DNA of 16,900 nucleotides, from NCBI GenBank assembly GCA_046154695.1, contig JBJXFI010000019.1, positions 1 to 16,900 on the forward strand. Reading direction: 5' to 3'. The notes beneath the pieces are model-generated. The model was not told the origin of the DNA. It worked only from the letters and a program-made list of their open reading frames with translations, and ran no database searches. Position numbers and translations under genes: made by a program. Positions 1-7,681 of this stretch are shown one piece after another. This DNA is from DALYLB01 sp046154695 (GTDB lineage Bacteria > Acidobacteriota > Blastocatellia > RBC074). Each line of letters opens with the position of its first letter. The first letter of the stretch is position 1.

Positions 1-14
1 GAGAGGCCGAAGGC

Positions 15-37
15 ATACAAAAGCGGCGTCAAGCCGC
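15..37 (-). terminator. Intrinsic terminator of the sigma-factor operon
   Basis: Read on the minus strand, a GCGGC / GCCGC stem (37-33 with 27-23) closes a five-base loop and is followed at once by TTTTGT (22-17). It lies about 24 bases past the stop codon of the last operon gene (stop at 61-63), where a terminator is expected. The stem is only five base pairs, so efficiency may be modest. The same hairpin may belong to a dispersed REP-like element (see findings). Confidence 0.6.
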
Positions 38-60
38 CCCACTCCAGAGGCTCCGCGTTT

Positions 61-867
61 CTACTTGATGATCTTTGCCGTGAGGACGAGGATCATCGCC
101 TTGTCGCCGAAGCTGGCCGTTCCGACGACGAGTTTCTCGCCGTCGCGCACGTCGAGGTTGGTCTGAATACGAGTCTTGCCGAATTCGAAGGCGAACCCCT
201 CAAATTGAATGGAAGGCGTCGCACCCTGCAGCAGGGAAAGACTATTGATCATATATTGGTACGCGGTGGTGTTGCCCGACTTCCTCGAATTTCCCGTGGA
301 ATCGGTAAAGGTCTCATCCCATCGGGCGTCGCTGTTGCCGGAAAGGGCGATGCCGCTCCGGGTGCGATTGTTATGGGTTTTGGTCCGCTGCACGATGGTG
401 GCCGCGAGATGATAGTTCTTGAAGGCGAAGGTGGTTTGCAACTGCTTCACGACATCCTTGAGGTCGGCGGAGACCTCTCCCGGCAGTTGGCCTCCCGAGT
501 CGCTCTTGTTGGCGAGCAGGACGTGCATGCTCAAATCGATGCTTGTCTCGGCGCGGGCGGTCCGGGGAACGTCGAGGCGCTTGATGGCCTCCTCGATCGC
601 GGCGATGTTTTCGGGAAAATCGCGGACGGTGATGGTCTTCAATTCATTGTTGACAGTCATCGTCGCGCCCTTGAACCCGCTGCCGAGCGGGCTGAGCGTC
701 TGAAAGACCTCCGATGGTTCCCGGTGCTTCAATTCGAAGATCTTTCCCTTAAACCCCGTGTTCTCGACGTAATCCCTTTCCGGTTTCTTCTCCTGCGCGA
801 TTCCCGCGAAGGCGAGCCCGGCCGCGAGGACGAGCGCGAAAAGGAATCGAACTGTTCCAGTAAGCAT
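61..867 (-). CDS. Exported protein with secretin N-domain-like region
   Basis: This is a 268 aa protein with a clear Sec signal peptide (residues 1 to about 24, hydrophobic FLFALVLAAGLAFAGIA). Residues 42-103 (IFELKHREPSEVFQTLSPL... then ITVRDFPENIAAIEEAIKRLDVP) match the shape of the short NolW/secretin N-domain: a beta strand, a helix, a second strand pair, then a helix ending in RLDVP. Residues 236-268 (NLDVRDGEKLVVGTASFGDKAMILVLTAKI) resemble the DGE-x-LV-x-G strand pair that closes the beta domain of secretins, but the protein is far too short to be a complete secretin pore. It probably works in the periplasm or at the outer membrane. It is the last gene of the sigma/anti-sigma operon; its ribosome site TAGGAG overlaps the stop codon of the anti-sigma gene, so translation is likely coupled. 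The exact function is unknown. Confidence 0.75.
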   Translation of the reverse strand: MLTGTVRFLFALVLAAGLAFAGIAQEKKPERDYVENTGFKGKIFELKHREPSEVFQTLSPLGSGFKGATMTVNNELKTITVRDFPENIAAIEEAIKRLDVPRTARAETSIDLSMHVLLANKSDSGGQLPGEVSADLKDVVKQLQTTFAFKNYHLAATIVQRTKTHNNRTRSGIALSGNSDARWDETFTDSTGNSRKSGNTTAYQYMINSLSLLQGATPSIQFEGFAFEFGKTRIQTNLDVRDGEKLVVGTASFGDKAMILVLTAKIIK

Positions 868-873
868 GGTCTT

Positions 874-879
874 CTCCTA
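874..879 (-). promoter_or_regulatory. Ribosome binding site overlapping upstream stop codon
   Basis: On the minus strand TAGGAG combines the TAG stop of the anti-sigma gene with an AGGAG Shine-Dalgarno core, placed six bases before the ATG at 867. This supports the chosen start of the secretin-like gene and implies translational coupling between the two genes. Confidence 0.7.
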
Positions 880-1497
880 TTTCGGTTGAGTCGAAGCGCC
901 GGGAGCCGGCGCGAACCAGATGATTCGTATATTCGGGTCTTCGGTCTGCATTTCGATGCGAAGCGTCCGCGGCTTGTCCGTGGAATCGGCCGAAGCCAGG
1001 TCCGTTTGGACAGGCGACGGCGCCATGGGTGCGCGAGGCGCAGCGCGGCGGGGGCGGGCGACGCGCTGCGCGGGCGGAGCCTCGCCGCGCGTTGCCGGCG
1101 AAGGCGCCGGCCGGGCTTCGCGGCGCGTCTCGTTTGTGAGATCGGGCGCGGGCTTCGTCGCGAAGTGGCGGGCGAGCAGCCCGAGCCCCGCGAACAGCAA
1201 CAGGGAGGCCGCGAGCAGCAGGAGGCGCGGCCTCAGCCGGCGTCTGCGCCAGGCATCGCGGGGCGCATCGTCATTGATCGCGCCGAGCACCGCCCCGCGC
1301 ATGTCCTCGAGGGCGCGCTCGTCGAATGCTGGCGTCCGCAGCGACTGAAACCATTCGCGGCAGTCGGTGAACTCCGCGGCCATCGCCGCGCACCGCGGGC
1401 AGCCGGCCAGGTGCGCGCGAAGCGCGCCGGCTTCCAGCGACGGGAGGTCGCCGCCCGCGAAGAGCGGAATCAGATTTTCGGCCTTTGCGCATTTCAT
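877..1497 (-). CDS. Membrane anti-sigma factor with zinc-finger domain
   Basis: This 206 aa protein starts with a cytoplasmic anti-sigma domain of the zf-HC2/ZAS type: C3, then H29-x3-C33-x2-C36 (RAHLAGCPRC), the usual zinc ligands that help hold an ECF sigma factor. An arginine-rich stretch (84-90) precedes one transmembrane helix at about 91-110 (RLLLLAASLLLFAGLGLLA), giving an N-in topology. The rest is a periplasmic tail rich in Pro, Ala and Arg (113-170) that ends in a short conserved-looking segment (RTLRIEMQTEDPNIRIIWF, 176-194). The gene begins 13 bases after the stop of the ECF sigma gene, with GGAAAG just upstream of its ATG, and is surely cotranscribed. Release probably depends on a periplasmic signal sensed or cleaved at the tail; the signal is not identifiable. 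Confidence 0.88.
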   Translation of the reverse strand: MKCAKAENLIPLFAGGDLPSLEAGALRAHLAGCPRCAAMAAEFTDCREWFQSLRTPAFDERALEDMRGAVLGAINDDAPRDAWRRRRLRPRLLLLAASLLLFAGLGLLARHFATKPAPDLTNETRREARPAPSPATRGEAPPAQRVARPRRAAPRAPMAPSPVQTDLASADSTDKPRTLRIEMQTEDPNIRIIWFAPAPGASTQPK

Positions 1498-1510
1498 CTC
1501 TTTCCGGTCC

Positions 1511-2125
1511 TCAACGTTTTTGCCGATCGCGAAATGCCTTGAGCTTGACGCGCGCGGAGCTGATCTGGGAGCGGATCGTCGCCGGGCTCGATCCCAGAAT
1601 CCGCGCGACCTCCCCGGTCGGCAGCCCCTCCAGGTCGCGCAGCACGATCGCCGCGCGCTCCTTCTCCGTGAGCCGGGCCAGCGCCTTGAGGATCATCGAT
1701 TGTTCTTCGGCGGCCATCGCGGCGGCCTCCGTATCGTGCGGGCTCGCGGGCTCCGCGATGGTTCCGGCTTCCCGCCCGGCCTCATACGAACTGAGGTGAT
1801 TCCCCCGCTTGCGCGCCTGATCGCGGCAGACATTGACGACGATCCGATAAAGCCAGCCGGAGAAGTCTAGCGACGCGTCGAACTTTTCAAGATGCCGGTA
1901 AACGCGCAGGAACGCTTCCTGCGCCGCATCGCGCGCGTCGTCCTGGTTTCCGAGCAGCCGCCATGCCAGCGAGAGCACCCGCCGCTGATGCGCGACGATG
2001 ATCCGGTCGAAGGCCGTCGAATCGCCCGCCCGCGCCCGCATGATCAATTGCGCCGCCGCGTCCCGGCTTTCGTCGCGATTCTCGTGGTCTTCAGCCATCA
2101 GTGGGAGTTCCATCCCGCTCGCCAA
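1511..2125 (-). CDS. RNA polymerase ECF-type sigma factor
   Basis: This is a 204 aa sigma-70 family protein of extracytoplasmic-function type. Region 2 spans about 25-106 (RAGDSTAFDRIIVAHQ, LLGNQDDARDAAQEAFLRVY, then the W91-containing DFSGWLYRIVVNVCRDQAR motif). Region 4 spans about 144-198 (LARLTEKERAAIVLRDLEG, GEVARILGSSPATIRSQ, the DNA-reading helix-turn-helix). Region 3 is absent, as usual for ECF factors. The start is uncertain: TTG at 2125 has a well-spaced GAGAGG; in-frame ATGs at 2113 and 2098 have poorer sites and would remove only unconserved residues. The factor should bind core RNA polymerase when released by the zinc-finger anti-sigma factor encoded next, and it probably drives its own operon. 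The subgroup cannot be assigned by eye. Confidence 0.93.
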   Translation of the reverse strand: MASGMELPLMAEDHENRDESRDAAAQLIMRARAGDSTAFDRIIVAHQRRVLSLAWRLLGNQDDARDAAQEAFLRVYRHLEKFDASLDFSGWLYRIVVNVCRDQARKRGNHLSSYEAGREAGTIAEPASPHDTEAAAMAAEEQSMILKALARLTEKERAAIVLRDLEGLPTGEVARILGSSPATIRSQISSARVKLKAFRDRQKR

Positions 2126-2169
2126 TCATCCCTCTCTTCCTGCGATGCGCTCACCTGCATCTACCGCGG

Positions 2170-2199
2170 TTGAGAAAGAAACGTTGAAAAGAAAATTCC
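2170..2199 (-). promoter_or_regulatory. Candidate ECF-type promoter of the sigma operon
   Basis: Minus strand: GGAATTTT (2199-2192) resembles the GGAAC-like -35 box of many ECF promoters, and TCTCAA (2175-2170) lies 18 bases after the GGAATT core where a -10 would be. A start near 2163 would leave a leader of about 40 bases before the sigma gene. ECF factors commonly activate their own operon. The -10 match is weak, so this is a suggestion only. Confidence 0.3.
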
Positions 2200-2230
2200 G
2201 CGCCCGATAAACATGCCGCTCCCACGCGGA

Positions 2231-2821
2231 TCAATGCCGCATCGCCTCCGCCAGAGCCTGGAAGTCGCGAATCTGCCGCGCGAGGGGGCGGACGGTGATG
2301 ATAACCTGCGGACTGGGGTGATAGAGCGGAACGAGGCGCCGGCCATTCCATTCGACGGTCCGGGCCGCGTGTTCGCGGAGCCGGAGGGCGTGGGGCTCGA
2401 TGAGCTTCAGCGCGTCGAGGGCGACGGCTCCGAGCGTGGCGATGACCGGCGGGTCGATCAATTCGATCTGGCGGCGAAGAAACGAGGAGCAGTTGCGAAT
2501 CTCGCCGCGCGCCGGCTTGTCGTTCGCCCCCGAGGGCTTGCGGGGGCTGCAGAGCACGCTGTTGGTGATGAAGATCTCCGATCGCGTGAGCCCGATCGAG
2601 GCGAGAAGCGCCTCAAAGGTGTCTCCGGAGGAGTCTCCGTAAAAGGGAATTCGCGTTCGGTCCGCCCCGTTTCGCCCCGGCGCCTCCGCGACGAACATTA
2701 CCTTTGGCGTGATCGACCCGTTGAGCGGGCTGAGGACGGCCCTCCGCTCGCGCATTCGCTCGCAGACCCGGCATGCGGCGGCTTCGTCGGCCAGAAGGGT
2801 GAAAGCTCTGTTTTTATTCAT
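2231..2821 (-). CDS. Uracil-DNA glycosylase, Fe-S type (family 4/5-like)
   Basis: This 196 aa DNA-repair enzyme should remove uracil (from cytosine deamination or misincorporation) from DNA, starting base-excision repair. Motif A is AEAPG (45-49) followed by IPFYGDSSGDTFEALL (58-73), N87 lies in ITNSVLCS, and motif B is YHPSPQ (167-172). Cysteines C17, C20, C91 and C111 fit the C-x2-C...C...C [4Fe-4S] pattern of families 4 and 5. AEAPG is family-4-like, whereas GADRTRIPFYGDSSGD and HPSPQ recall family 5 (UDGb). The start is ATG at 2821 with GAGGA upstream; a longer reading to 2968 adds an unconserved, unlikely N-terminus and would run into the promoter region of the divergent gene. It is followed on the same strand, after 105 bases, by the sigma operon, and is probably a separate unit. 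Confidence 0.85.
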   Translation of the reverse strand: MNKNRAFTLLADEAAACRVCERMRERRAVLSPLNGSITPKVMFVAEAPGRNGADRTRIPFYGDSSGDTFEALLASIGLTRSEIFITNSVLCSPRKPSGANDKPARGEIRNCSSFLRRQIELIDPPVIATLGAVALDALKLIEPHALRLREHAARTVEWNGRRLVPLYHPSPQVIITVRPLARQIRDFQALAEAMRH

Positions 2822-2882
2822 AGTTGGTCCTCGGCGCTCCCGGGGGGAAGATATGAATTCTTCGGCAAATTGAAAAGGGCGC

Positions 2883-2912
2883 TTGAGCTGTCGATTGACC
2901 GCAAAGTAGAAT
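2883..2912 (+). promoter_or_regulatory. Candidate sigma-70 promoter for the small membrane protein
   Basis: TTGAGC (2883-2888) and TAGAAT (2907-2912) are separated by 18 bases in the intergenic space between divergent genes. Transcription would begin near 2919, leaving a leader of about 67 bases before the ATG at 2986. The match to the consensus is good for a GC-rich genome. Confidence 0.5.
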
Positions 2913-2985
2913 CTCCCGCGACATTGCCGAATGCCGATGGAGATTGAACAAACAATCACGACACACACAGGGCAGGATCGAACAG

Positions 2986-3372
2986 ATGGAAAACCCGAAC
3001 AACTTTCGTGGCGCCGGCGGAACGCCGGGGGGCGTGGGAGAATTTGTGCTGGGGCTGGGGCTGGTCATCGCGGGCGGATATATGTTCACCCGGAATGTGA
3101 CGGTGATGAGCGGATTCTGGTACATCGGCGAGTATAATGCGTTCGGGCTGGCGCTCTTTCCATTGTTGATCGGGATCGGCTTGCTCTTCTTCGATGGGCG
3201 ATCGCTGATCGGGAAACTTTTCGTCTTCGCCGGATCGATCATCATCATTACGGGAATCATCGCCAACCTCAACATCTATTTTCAGCCGACGAGTCTCTTC
3301 AATACGTTGCTCATGCTCGGCATGCTCGCGGCCGGAATCGGACTGGTCGGGCGTTCGCTGCGGTCGCACTGA
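2986..3372 (+). CDS. Small four-helix integral membrane protein
   Basis: This 128 aa protein is not recognised as a named family. It has a short Gly/Asn-rich N-terminus (NPNNFRGAGGTPGG) and four predicted membrane helices: about 18-34, 51-69, 76-97 and 103-122, rich in Gly, Ile and Leu. The loop between helices 1 and 2 (RNVTVMSGFWYIGEYN) carries aromatic residues. The chosen ATG has AGGA eight bases upstream; a TTG 42 bases earlier (2944) lies in the leader and is less likely. The gene ends only 53 bases before the first ABC exporter gene on the same strand, so it may be cotranscribed with it, but nothing in its sequence ties it to transport. It could be a small accessory or stress-related membrane protein. 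Confidence 0.75.
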   Translation: MENPNNFRGAGGTPGGVGEFVLGLGLVIAGGYMFTRNVTVMSGFWYIGEYNAFGLALFPLLIGIGLLFFDGRSLIGKLFVFAGSIIIITGIIANLNIYFQPTSLFNTLLMLGMLAAGIGLVGRSLRSH

Positions 3373-3425
3373 GCGGGAACGGGAGAGGACGGACCGCTCG
3401 GGCCGAAGGTTTTCAGAGTCAAATC

Positions 3426-5192
3426 TTGCATACTCATTTCGAATTCACCACAGGGCGCGCCTGGATCCTGCGCTATCTCGGCAAATACCGTTGGCGGCTG
3501 CTTGCGGGGACGATCTTTCTGGCGGCCTCGGTCGTTCTGGGGATTTTCACGCCCCGGTTCACGGGGCAGGCCATCGATTATCTGAACACTTCGGCGGCGG
3601 ATCGGTGGGGCATCTTCCGATATGTAGCGATGATCATCGGGACGCAGCTGGTGAGTGGCGTCTTCCTCTTTCTGCAGCGGCGCACGCTGGTCAACATGTC
3701 GAGATACATCGAATACGATCTGCGGCAGGATTTTTACGGCCACCTGCAGCGGCTTCCCCTGCAATTCTTCCAACAGCAGCGGACGGGCGACCTGATGGCG
3801 CGGGCGACCAACGATCTGAGCGCGGTGCGGCAGATCGTCGGGCCCGCGATCATGTACAGCGAGCAGACGCTCTTCCGCGTCCTGATCATCCTTCCGATCA
3901 TGATGGGCATCAGTCTGAAGCTGACCGGGATTATGCTGCTGACGATGCCGCTGGTCTCGTTGACGGTGAAATATTTCGGTGAGCGGATCCATATCCGCTT
4001 CGAGAAGATCCAGGAGTTCTTTTCCGAGATCACGGCGCGCGCGCAGGAGAACTTTTCCGGGGTGCGCGTGGTGCGGGCCTATGCGCGGGAAGGCGCGGAG
4101 ATCGCGGAGTTCGCCGGGTTGAACCGCCAGTATGTCGATCAGAACCTGAATCTGGTGCGCCTCTCGGCCGTCTTTCGTCCGCTGATGCAGTTTTTCATCG
4201 GGCTCGGGTTCGCGGCGATCCTCTATGTGGGCGGGCGGGAGACGGCGCTGGGGCGAATGACGCTGGGCGAGTTCACGGCGTTCAATCTCTATCTGGAACA
4301 ACTGATCTGGCCGCTGATCGCGATGGGATACGTGACCAATCTGGTGCAGCGGGGGACGGCGAGCCTGAAGCGCATGCACGAGATCATGCTGGTGGCGCCG
4401 GCGATCGCCGACGTGCCCGGCGTCCGTCCGGTGCCCGCGATCGAGGGGCGGATCGAATTTCGCGGACTGACCTATCGGTACGCGCCGGACGGCCCGCTGG
4501 TCCTCTCGGGGATCGACCTCGTGATCGAACCGGGGCAGACGGTCGCCTTCATCGGGCGGACGGGGGCGGGGAAATCGACCCTGATGAACCTCGCGCCGCG
4601 CCTGCTCGACGCCGAGCCGGGGATGGTGTTGATCGACGGCCATCCGATCCGCGACATCCCGCTGCTGCAACTGCGCGAGGCGATCGGATATGTGCCGCAG
4701 GAGAGCTTTCTCTTCAGTGAGACGCTCGCGGAGAACATCGCCTTCGGCGTGAAGGAGTCCGACTCCGCGCGAATCGAATGGGCCGCCGGGATCGCCGGTC
4801 TGGCCGAGGACGCGCGGGAGTTTCCCGCCAGATTCGAAACGATTCTCGGCGAGCGCGGCATCACGCTCTCCGGCGGCCAGAAGCAGCGCGCGGCCATCGC
4901 CCGCGCGGTGATTCGCGAGCCGAGGATCCTGATTCTCGATGACGCGCTCTCGGCGGTCGATACCTACACCGAAGAGCGGATCCTCAGGCAGTTGCGAACG
5001 ATCATGCGCTCGCGGACGACGCTCATCGTCGCTCATCGCATCTCGACCGTGAAGGACGCTGATCTGATCTGCGTGCTCGACCACGGGCGAATCGTCGAGC
5101 GCGGCGCCCACGAGGAGTTGATGCGGCTCGGAGGAATGTATGCCGATCTTTACCAGCGGCAACTGCTCGAAGAAGAGCTGGCCGCGAGCTGA
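3426..5192 (+). CDS. ABC exporter half-transporter with degenerate catalytic site (subunit 1)
   Basis: This 588 aa protein joins a six-helix type IV (ABC exporter) membrane domain (about 20-320) to a nucleotide-binding domain. Visible motifs are Walker A GRTGAGKST (377-385), Q-loop Q425, canonical signature LSGGQ (481-485), Walker B ILILD (501-505) and H-loop H537. The residue after Walker B is Asp506 (GAC at 4941), not the catalytic Glu, a hallmark of the degenerate subunit in heterodimeric exporters such as TM287/288 and BmrCD. It should pair with the product of the next gene. The start is a TTG at 3426, a few residues before the first helix; no strong ribosome site is seen and no in-frame ATG or GTG lies between it and the previous gene. 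The exported substrate (drug, lipid or peptide) is unknown. Confidence 0.92.
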   Translation: MHTHFEFTTGRAWILRYLGKYRWRLLAGTIFLAASVVLGIFTPRFTGQAIDYLNTSAADRWGIFRYVAMIIGTQLVSGVFLFLQRRTLVNMSRYIEYDLRQDFYGHLQRLPLQFFQQQRTGDLMARATNDLSAVRQIVGPAIMYSEQTLFRVLIILPIMMGISLKLTGIMLLTMPLVSLTVKYFGERIHIRFEKIQEFFSEITARAQENFSGVRVVRAYAREGAEIAEFAGLNRQYVDQNLNLVRLSAVFRPLMQFFIGLGFAAILYVGGRETALGRMTLGEFTAFNLYLEQLIWPLIAMGYVTNLVQRGTASLKRMHEIMLVAPAIADVPGVRPVPAIEGRIEFRGLTYRYAPDGPLVLSGIDLVIEPGQTVAFIGRTGAGKSTLMNLAPRLLDAEPGMVLIDGHPIRDIPLLQLREAIGYVPQESFLFSETLAENIAFGVKESDSARIEWAAGIAGLAEDAREFPARFETILGERGITLSGGQKQRAAIARAVIREPRILILDDALSAVDTYTEERILRQLRTIMRSRTTLIVAHRISTVKDADLICVLDHGRIVERGAHEELMRLGGMYADLYQRQLLEEELAAS

Positions 5193-5209
5193 TCAGGAAG
5201 AGGAAGCGG

Positions 5210-5232
5210 AGGGAAGCGAACTTCCCTTGTTT
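5210..5232 (+). terminator. Terminator-like hairpin between the two ABC genes
   Basis: AGGGAAG (5210-5216) and CTTCCCT (5221-5227) form a perfect seven-base-pair stem around a CGAA tetraloop, followed by TGTTT. It lies in the 88-base gap between the two half-transporter genes. It may act as a partial terminator, a processing or stability element, or mark a transcript boundary. The T-tract is short and interrupted. Confidence 0.4.
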
Positions 5233-5280
5233 CGGCGGCTCGCGAAGCGATAGGAATGGCTCCTCCACGGGAAATTCTCG

Positions 5281-7107
5281 ATGTCGAATCATCACGAAGA
5301 AGAACAACTCGATAAAACCTACGACGCGATGGCGGCGCGGCGGCTCCTCCGCTATCTGGCCCCCTACAAGAGCAAGGTGGCGGTCGCCCTCGTTCTCACG
5401 GTGGGGCTCAACCTGGTTCGCCAGATCGGGCCGCTGCTGACGAAGTGGACGATCGACGATTATGTCCGCCCGGCGAGCGAGGGCGCGATACCGATGCAGG
5501 AGGCCTTTGACGGCGCCTTCCTGCTGGCGCTTGCCTATCTGGCCTCGCTGGGCGTGACGCTCGTCGTGGGCTATTTTCAGGATGTGCTGCTCAACACGAT
5601 CGGGCAGCGGGTGATGTATGACCTGCGCGAGCAGATCTTCACGAAATTGCAGGCGCTGCGGCTCTCGTTCTACGATCAAAATCCCGTGGGGCGGCTGATC
5701 ACGCGGCTGACGACCGACGTCGATTCGCTCAATGAGCTATTCACCTCCGGGCTGGTCGAGGTGCTGGGAGACATCGTCCTGATCGCGGGGGCGCTGGGGA
5801 TGATGTTCTATTTCGACTGGCGGCTGGCGATCGTCTCGCTGCTGGTCGTCCCGCTGCTGATCGCCGCGACGGCCTGGTTTCGCCGCGGCGCCCGCGAGGG
5901 ATTTCGCCGGGTGCGCACGAAAATCGCGCGGCTGAACGCCTTCACCCAGGAGCACCTGTCCGGCGCGCAGACCGTTCAGATCTTCAACCGGGAGGAGAAG
6001 GCGCTCCGCCAGTTCTCCGAGATCAACGCGGCCCACAAACAGGCGAACGTCGACACGATCTTCTACTATGCGGTCTTCTATCCGCTCGTCAACCTGATCT
6101 CGTCGGCGGGGATCGCGGCGATCGTCTGGTATGGAGGCGGGCAGGTCATCCAGCGCGCCATCACGCTGGGAACGCTGATCGCGTTCCTGCAGTATACCCA
6201 GCGATTGTGGCAGCCCATCCAGGATATCAGCGATCGATACAACGTCTTTCAGGCGGCGGTGGTGGCGAGCGAGCGGGTCTTTCGACTGGTCGACACGCCG
6301 GATGGGATCGCGTCTCCCGCCGCCGCGCGTCTTCCGGCGCCGGGGGAGCGCTCCCGGGGGCGGATCGAATTTCACGGGGTCTGGTTCGCCTACAACGACG
6401 AGGACTGGGTGCTGCGTGACATCTCCTTCACTGTCGAGCCGGGAGAGTCCGCGGCCTTCGTCGGCGCCACCGGCTCGGGAAAGACCACCATCACCAGCCT
6501 GCTCATGCGGTTTTACGACATTCAGCGCGGCCGCATTCTGCTCGATGGCGTAGATATACGCGAGTGGGACCTGCGCGCCCTCCGGGAAAACTTCGCCGTC
6601 GTCCTTCAGGATGTCTTCCTCTTTTCCGGCGACATCGCGACAAATATTCGCCTCGGAAACAACGCAATTGACGAAACCCGCGTCGAATGGGCCGCGCGGG
6701 AGGTTCGCGCGGCGGGGTTTATCGAGAATCTCCCCGACCGGTATCGGACCCGCGTTCGGGAGCGCGGCGCCGGATTCTCGGTCGGACAGAAACAACTGAT
6801 CTCCTTCGCCCGGGCGCTCGCCTTCGATCCCCGGATCCTGATCCTCGATGAGGCGACCTCCAGCATCGATACCGAGACCGAACAGTTGATTCAACAGGCC
6901 ATCGAACGCGTTATGGCTGATCGCACGTCGCTGATCATCGCACACCGGCTCTCCACCATTCAGCGCGTCGACAAGATCGTCGTCCTACACAAGGGCGAAA
7001 TCCGCGAGATGGGAAGCCATCAGGAATTGCTCGCTCAACGCGGCATCTATTTCCGACTCTATCAGCTCCAATACCGCGAGCAGAGTACGACCGCCACCGC
7101 CGATTGA
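5281..7107 (+). CDS. ABC exporter half-transporter with intact catalytic Glu and variant signature (subunit 2)
   Basis: This 608 aa exporter half has a polar N-terminus, six membrane helices (about 30-325) and a nucleotide-binding domain. Motifs are Walker A GATGSGKTT (395-403), Q443, signature FSVGQ (499-503) in place of LSGGQ, Walker B ILILD (519-523) with catalytic Glu524, and H-loop H555. The altered signature belongs to the ATP site completed by the Walker motifs of subunit 1, which lacks the catalytic Glu; the other site combines this Glu524 with the normal LSGGQ of subunit 1. This pattern fits a heterodimeric exporter of the BmrCD/YheI-YheH type. The ATG has GGGAA about eight bases upstream. 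The substrate cannot be inferred. Confidence 0.93.
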   Translation: MSNHHEEEQLDKTYDAMAARRLLRYLAPYKSKVAVALVLTVGLNLVRQIGPLLTKWTIDDYVRPASEGAIPMQEAFDGAFLLALAYLASLGVTLVVGYFQDVLLNTIGQRVMYDLREQIFTKLQALRLSFYDQNPVGRLITRLTTDVDSLNELFTSGLVEVLGDIVLIAGALGMMFYFDWRLAIVSLLVVPLLIAATAWFRRGAREGFRRVRTKIARLNAFTQEHLSGAQTVQIFNREEKALRQFSEINAAHKQANVDTIFYYAVFYPLVNLISSAGIAAIVWYGGGQVIQRAITLGTLIAFLQYTQRLWQPIQDISDRYNVFQAAVVASERVFRLVDTPDGIASPAAARLPAPGERSRGRIEFHGVWFAYNDEDWVLRDISFTVEPGESAAFVGATGSGKTTITSLLMRFYDIQRGRILLDGVDIREWDLRALRENFAVVLQDVFLFSGDIATNIRLGNNAIDETRVEWAAREVRAAGFIENLPDRYRTRVRERGAGFSVGQKQLISFARALAFDPRILILDEATSSIDTETEQLIQQAIERVMADRTSLIIAHRLSTIQRVDKIVVLHKGEIREMGSHQELLAQRGIYFRLYQLQYREQSTTATAD

Positions 7108-7115
7108 TTAGACAG

Positions 7116-7159
7116 AGCCGCTGGAAATAGATGATCTGTTGCCTGAGCTATTTACGGCT
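7116..7159 (+). terminator. Imperfect stem-loop after the ABC exporter operon
   Basis: AGCCG (7116-7120) pairs with CGGCT (7155-7159), and AAATAG (7125-7130) with CTATTT (7148-7153), with a small internal loop between the two stems. It starts eight bases after the stop codon of the second exporter gene and is followed by TATTATAAG rather than a clean T-run. It could be a transcript 3' end, with moderate to low certainty. Confidence 0.3.
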
Positions 7160-7213
7160 TATTATAAGAAAATTAAAGATTTAAAGTCGCTATCATGATT
7201 GAGAAAATACGAT

Positions 7214-7242
7214 TTGACCAATTAAAGTTCGTTGTGTAATAT
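7214..7242 (+). promoter_or_regulatory. Candidate strong sigma-70 promoter upstream of tRNA-Thr
   Basis: TTGACC (7214-7219) and TAATAT (7237-7242) are separated by exactly 17 bases and each box departs from the consensus at only one or two positions. Transcription would start near 7249, about 130 bases before the mature tRNA, so the precursor would carry a long 5' leader, or another small RNA lies between. Confidence 0.55.
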
Positions 7243-7377
7243 GCAGCTTCGTTTCGCGCAGATCATGAGGTTCCTCGCGATCTTTCAATCAATAACCGGA
7301 AGTCGTCCTCCATGCCTCATAGGGCGTCCGCCTCAGAATGGCAAGCCTCGTCACTTCCAGGCTCCGCGTCGCAGACA

Positions 7378-7681
<304 letters not shown>

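Noticed and set aside
205..1542. 445-codon open frame on the plus strand
   Set aside because: It runs opposite both the secretin-like and the anti-sigma genes, has no recognisable domain, and would contradict the clear operon on the minus strand.
2822..2968. 49-residue N-terminal extension of the uracil-DNA glycosylase
   Set aside because: The extension is not conserved in character, starts inside the divergent promoter region, and the ATG at 2821 has a better ribosome site.
3282..5162. 626-codon open frame on the minus strand
   Set aside because: It is antisense to the first ABC exporter, whose motifs are all on the plus strand; the minus translation is Arg/His/Asp/Gln-rich shadow sequence.
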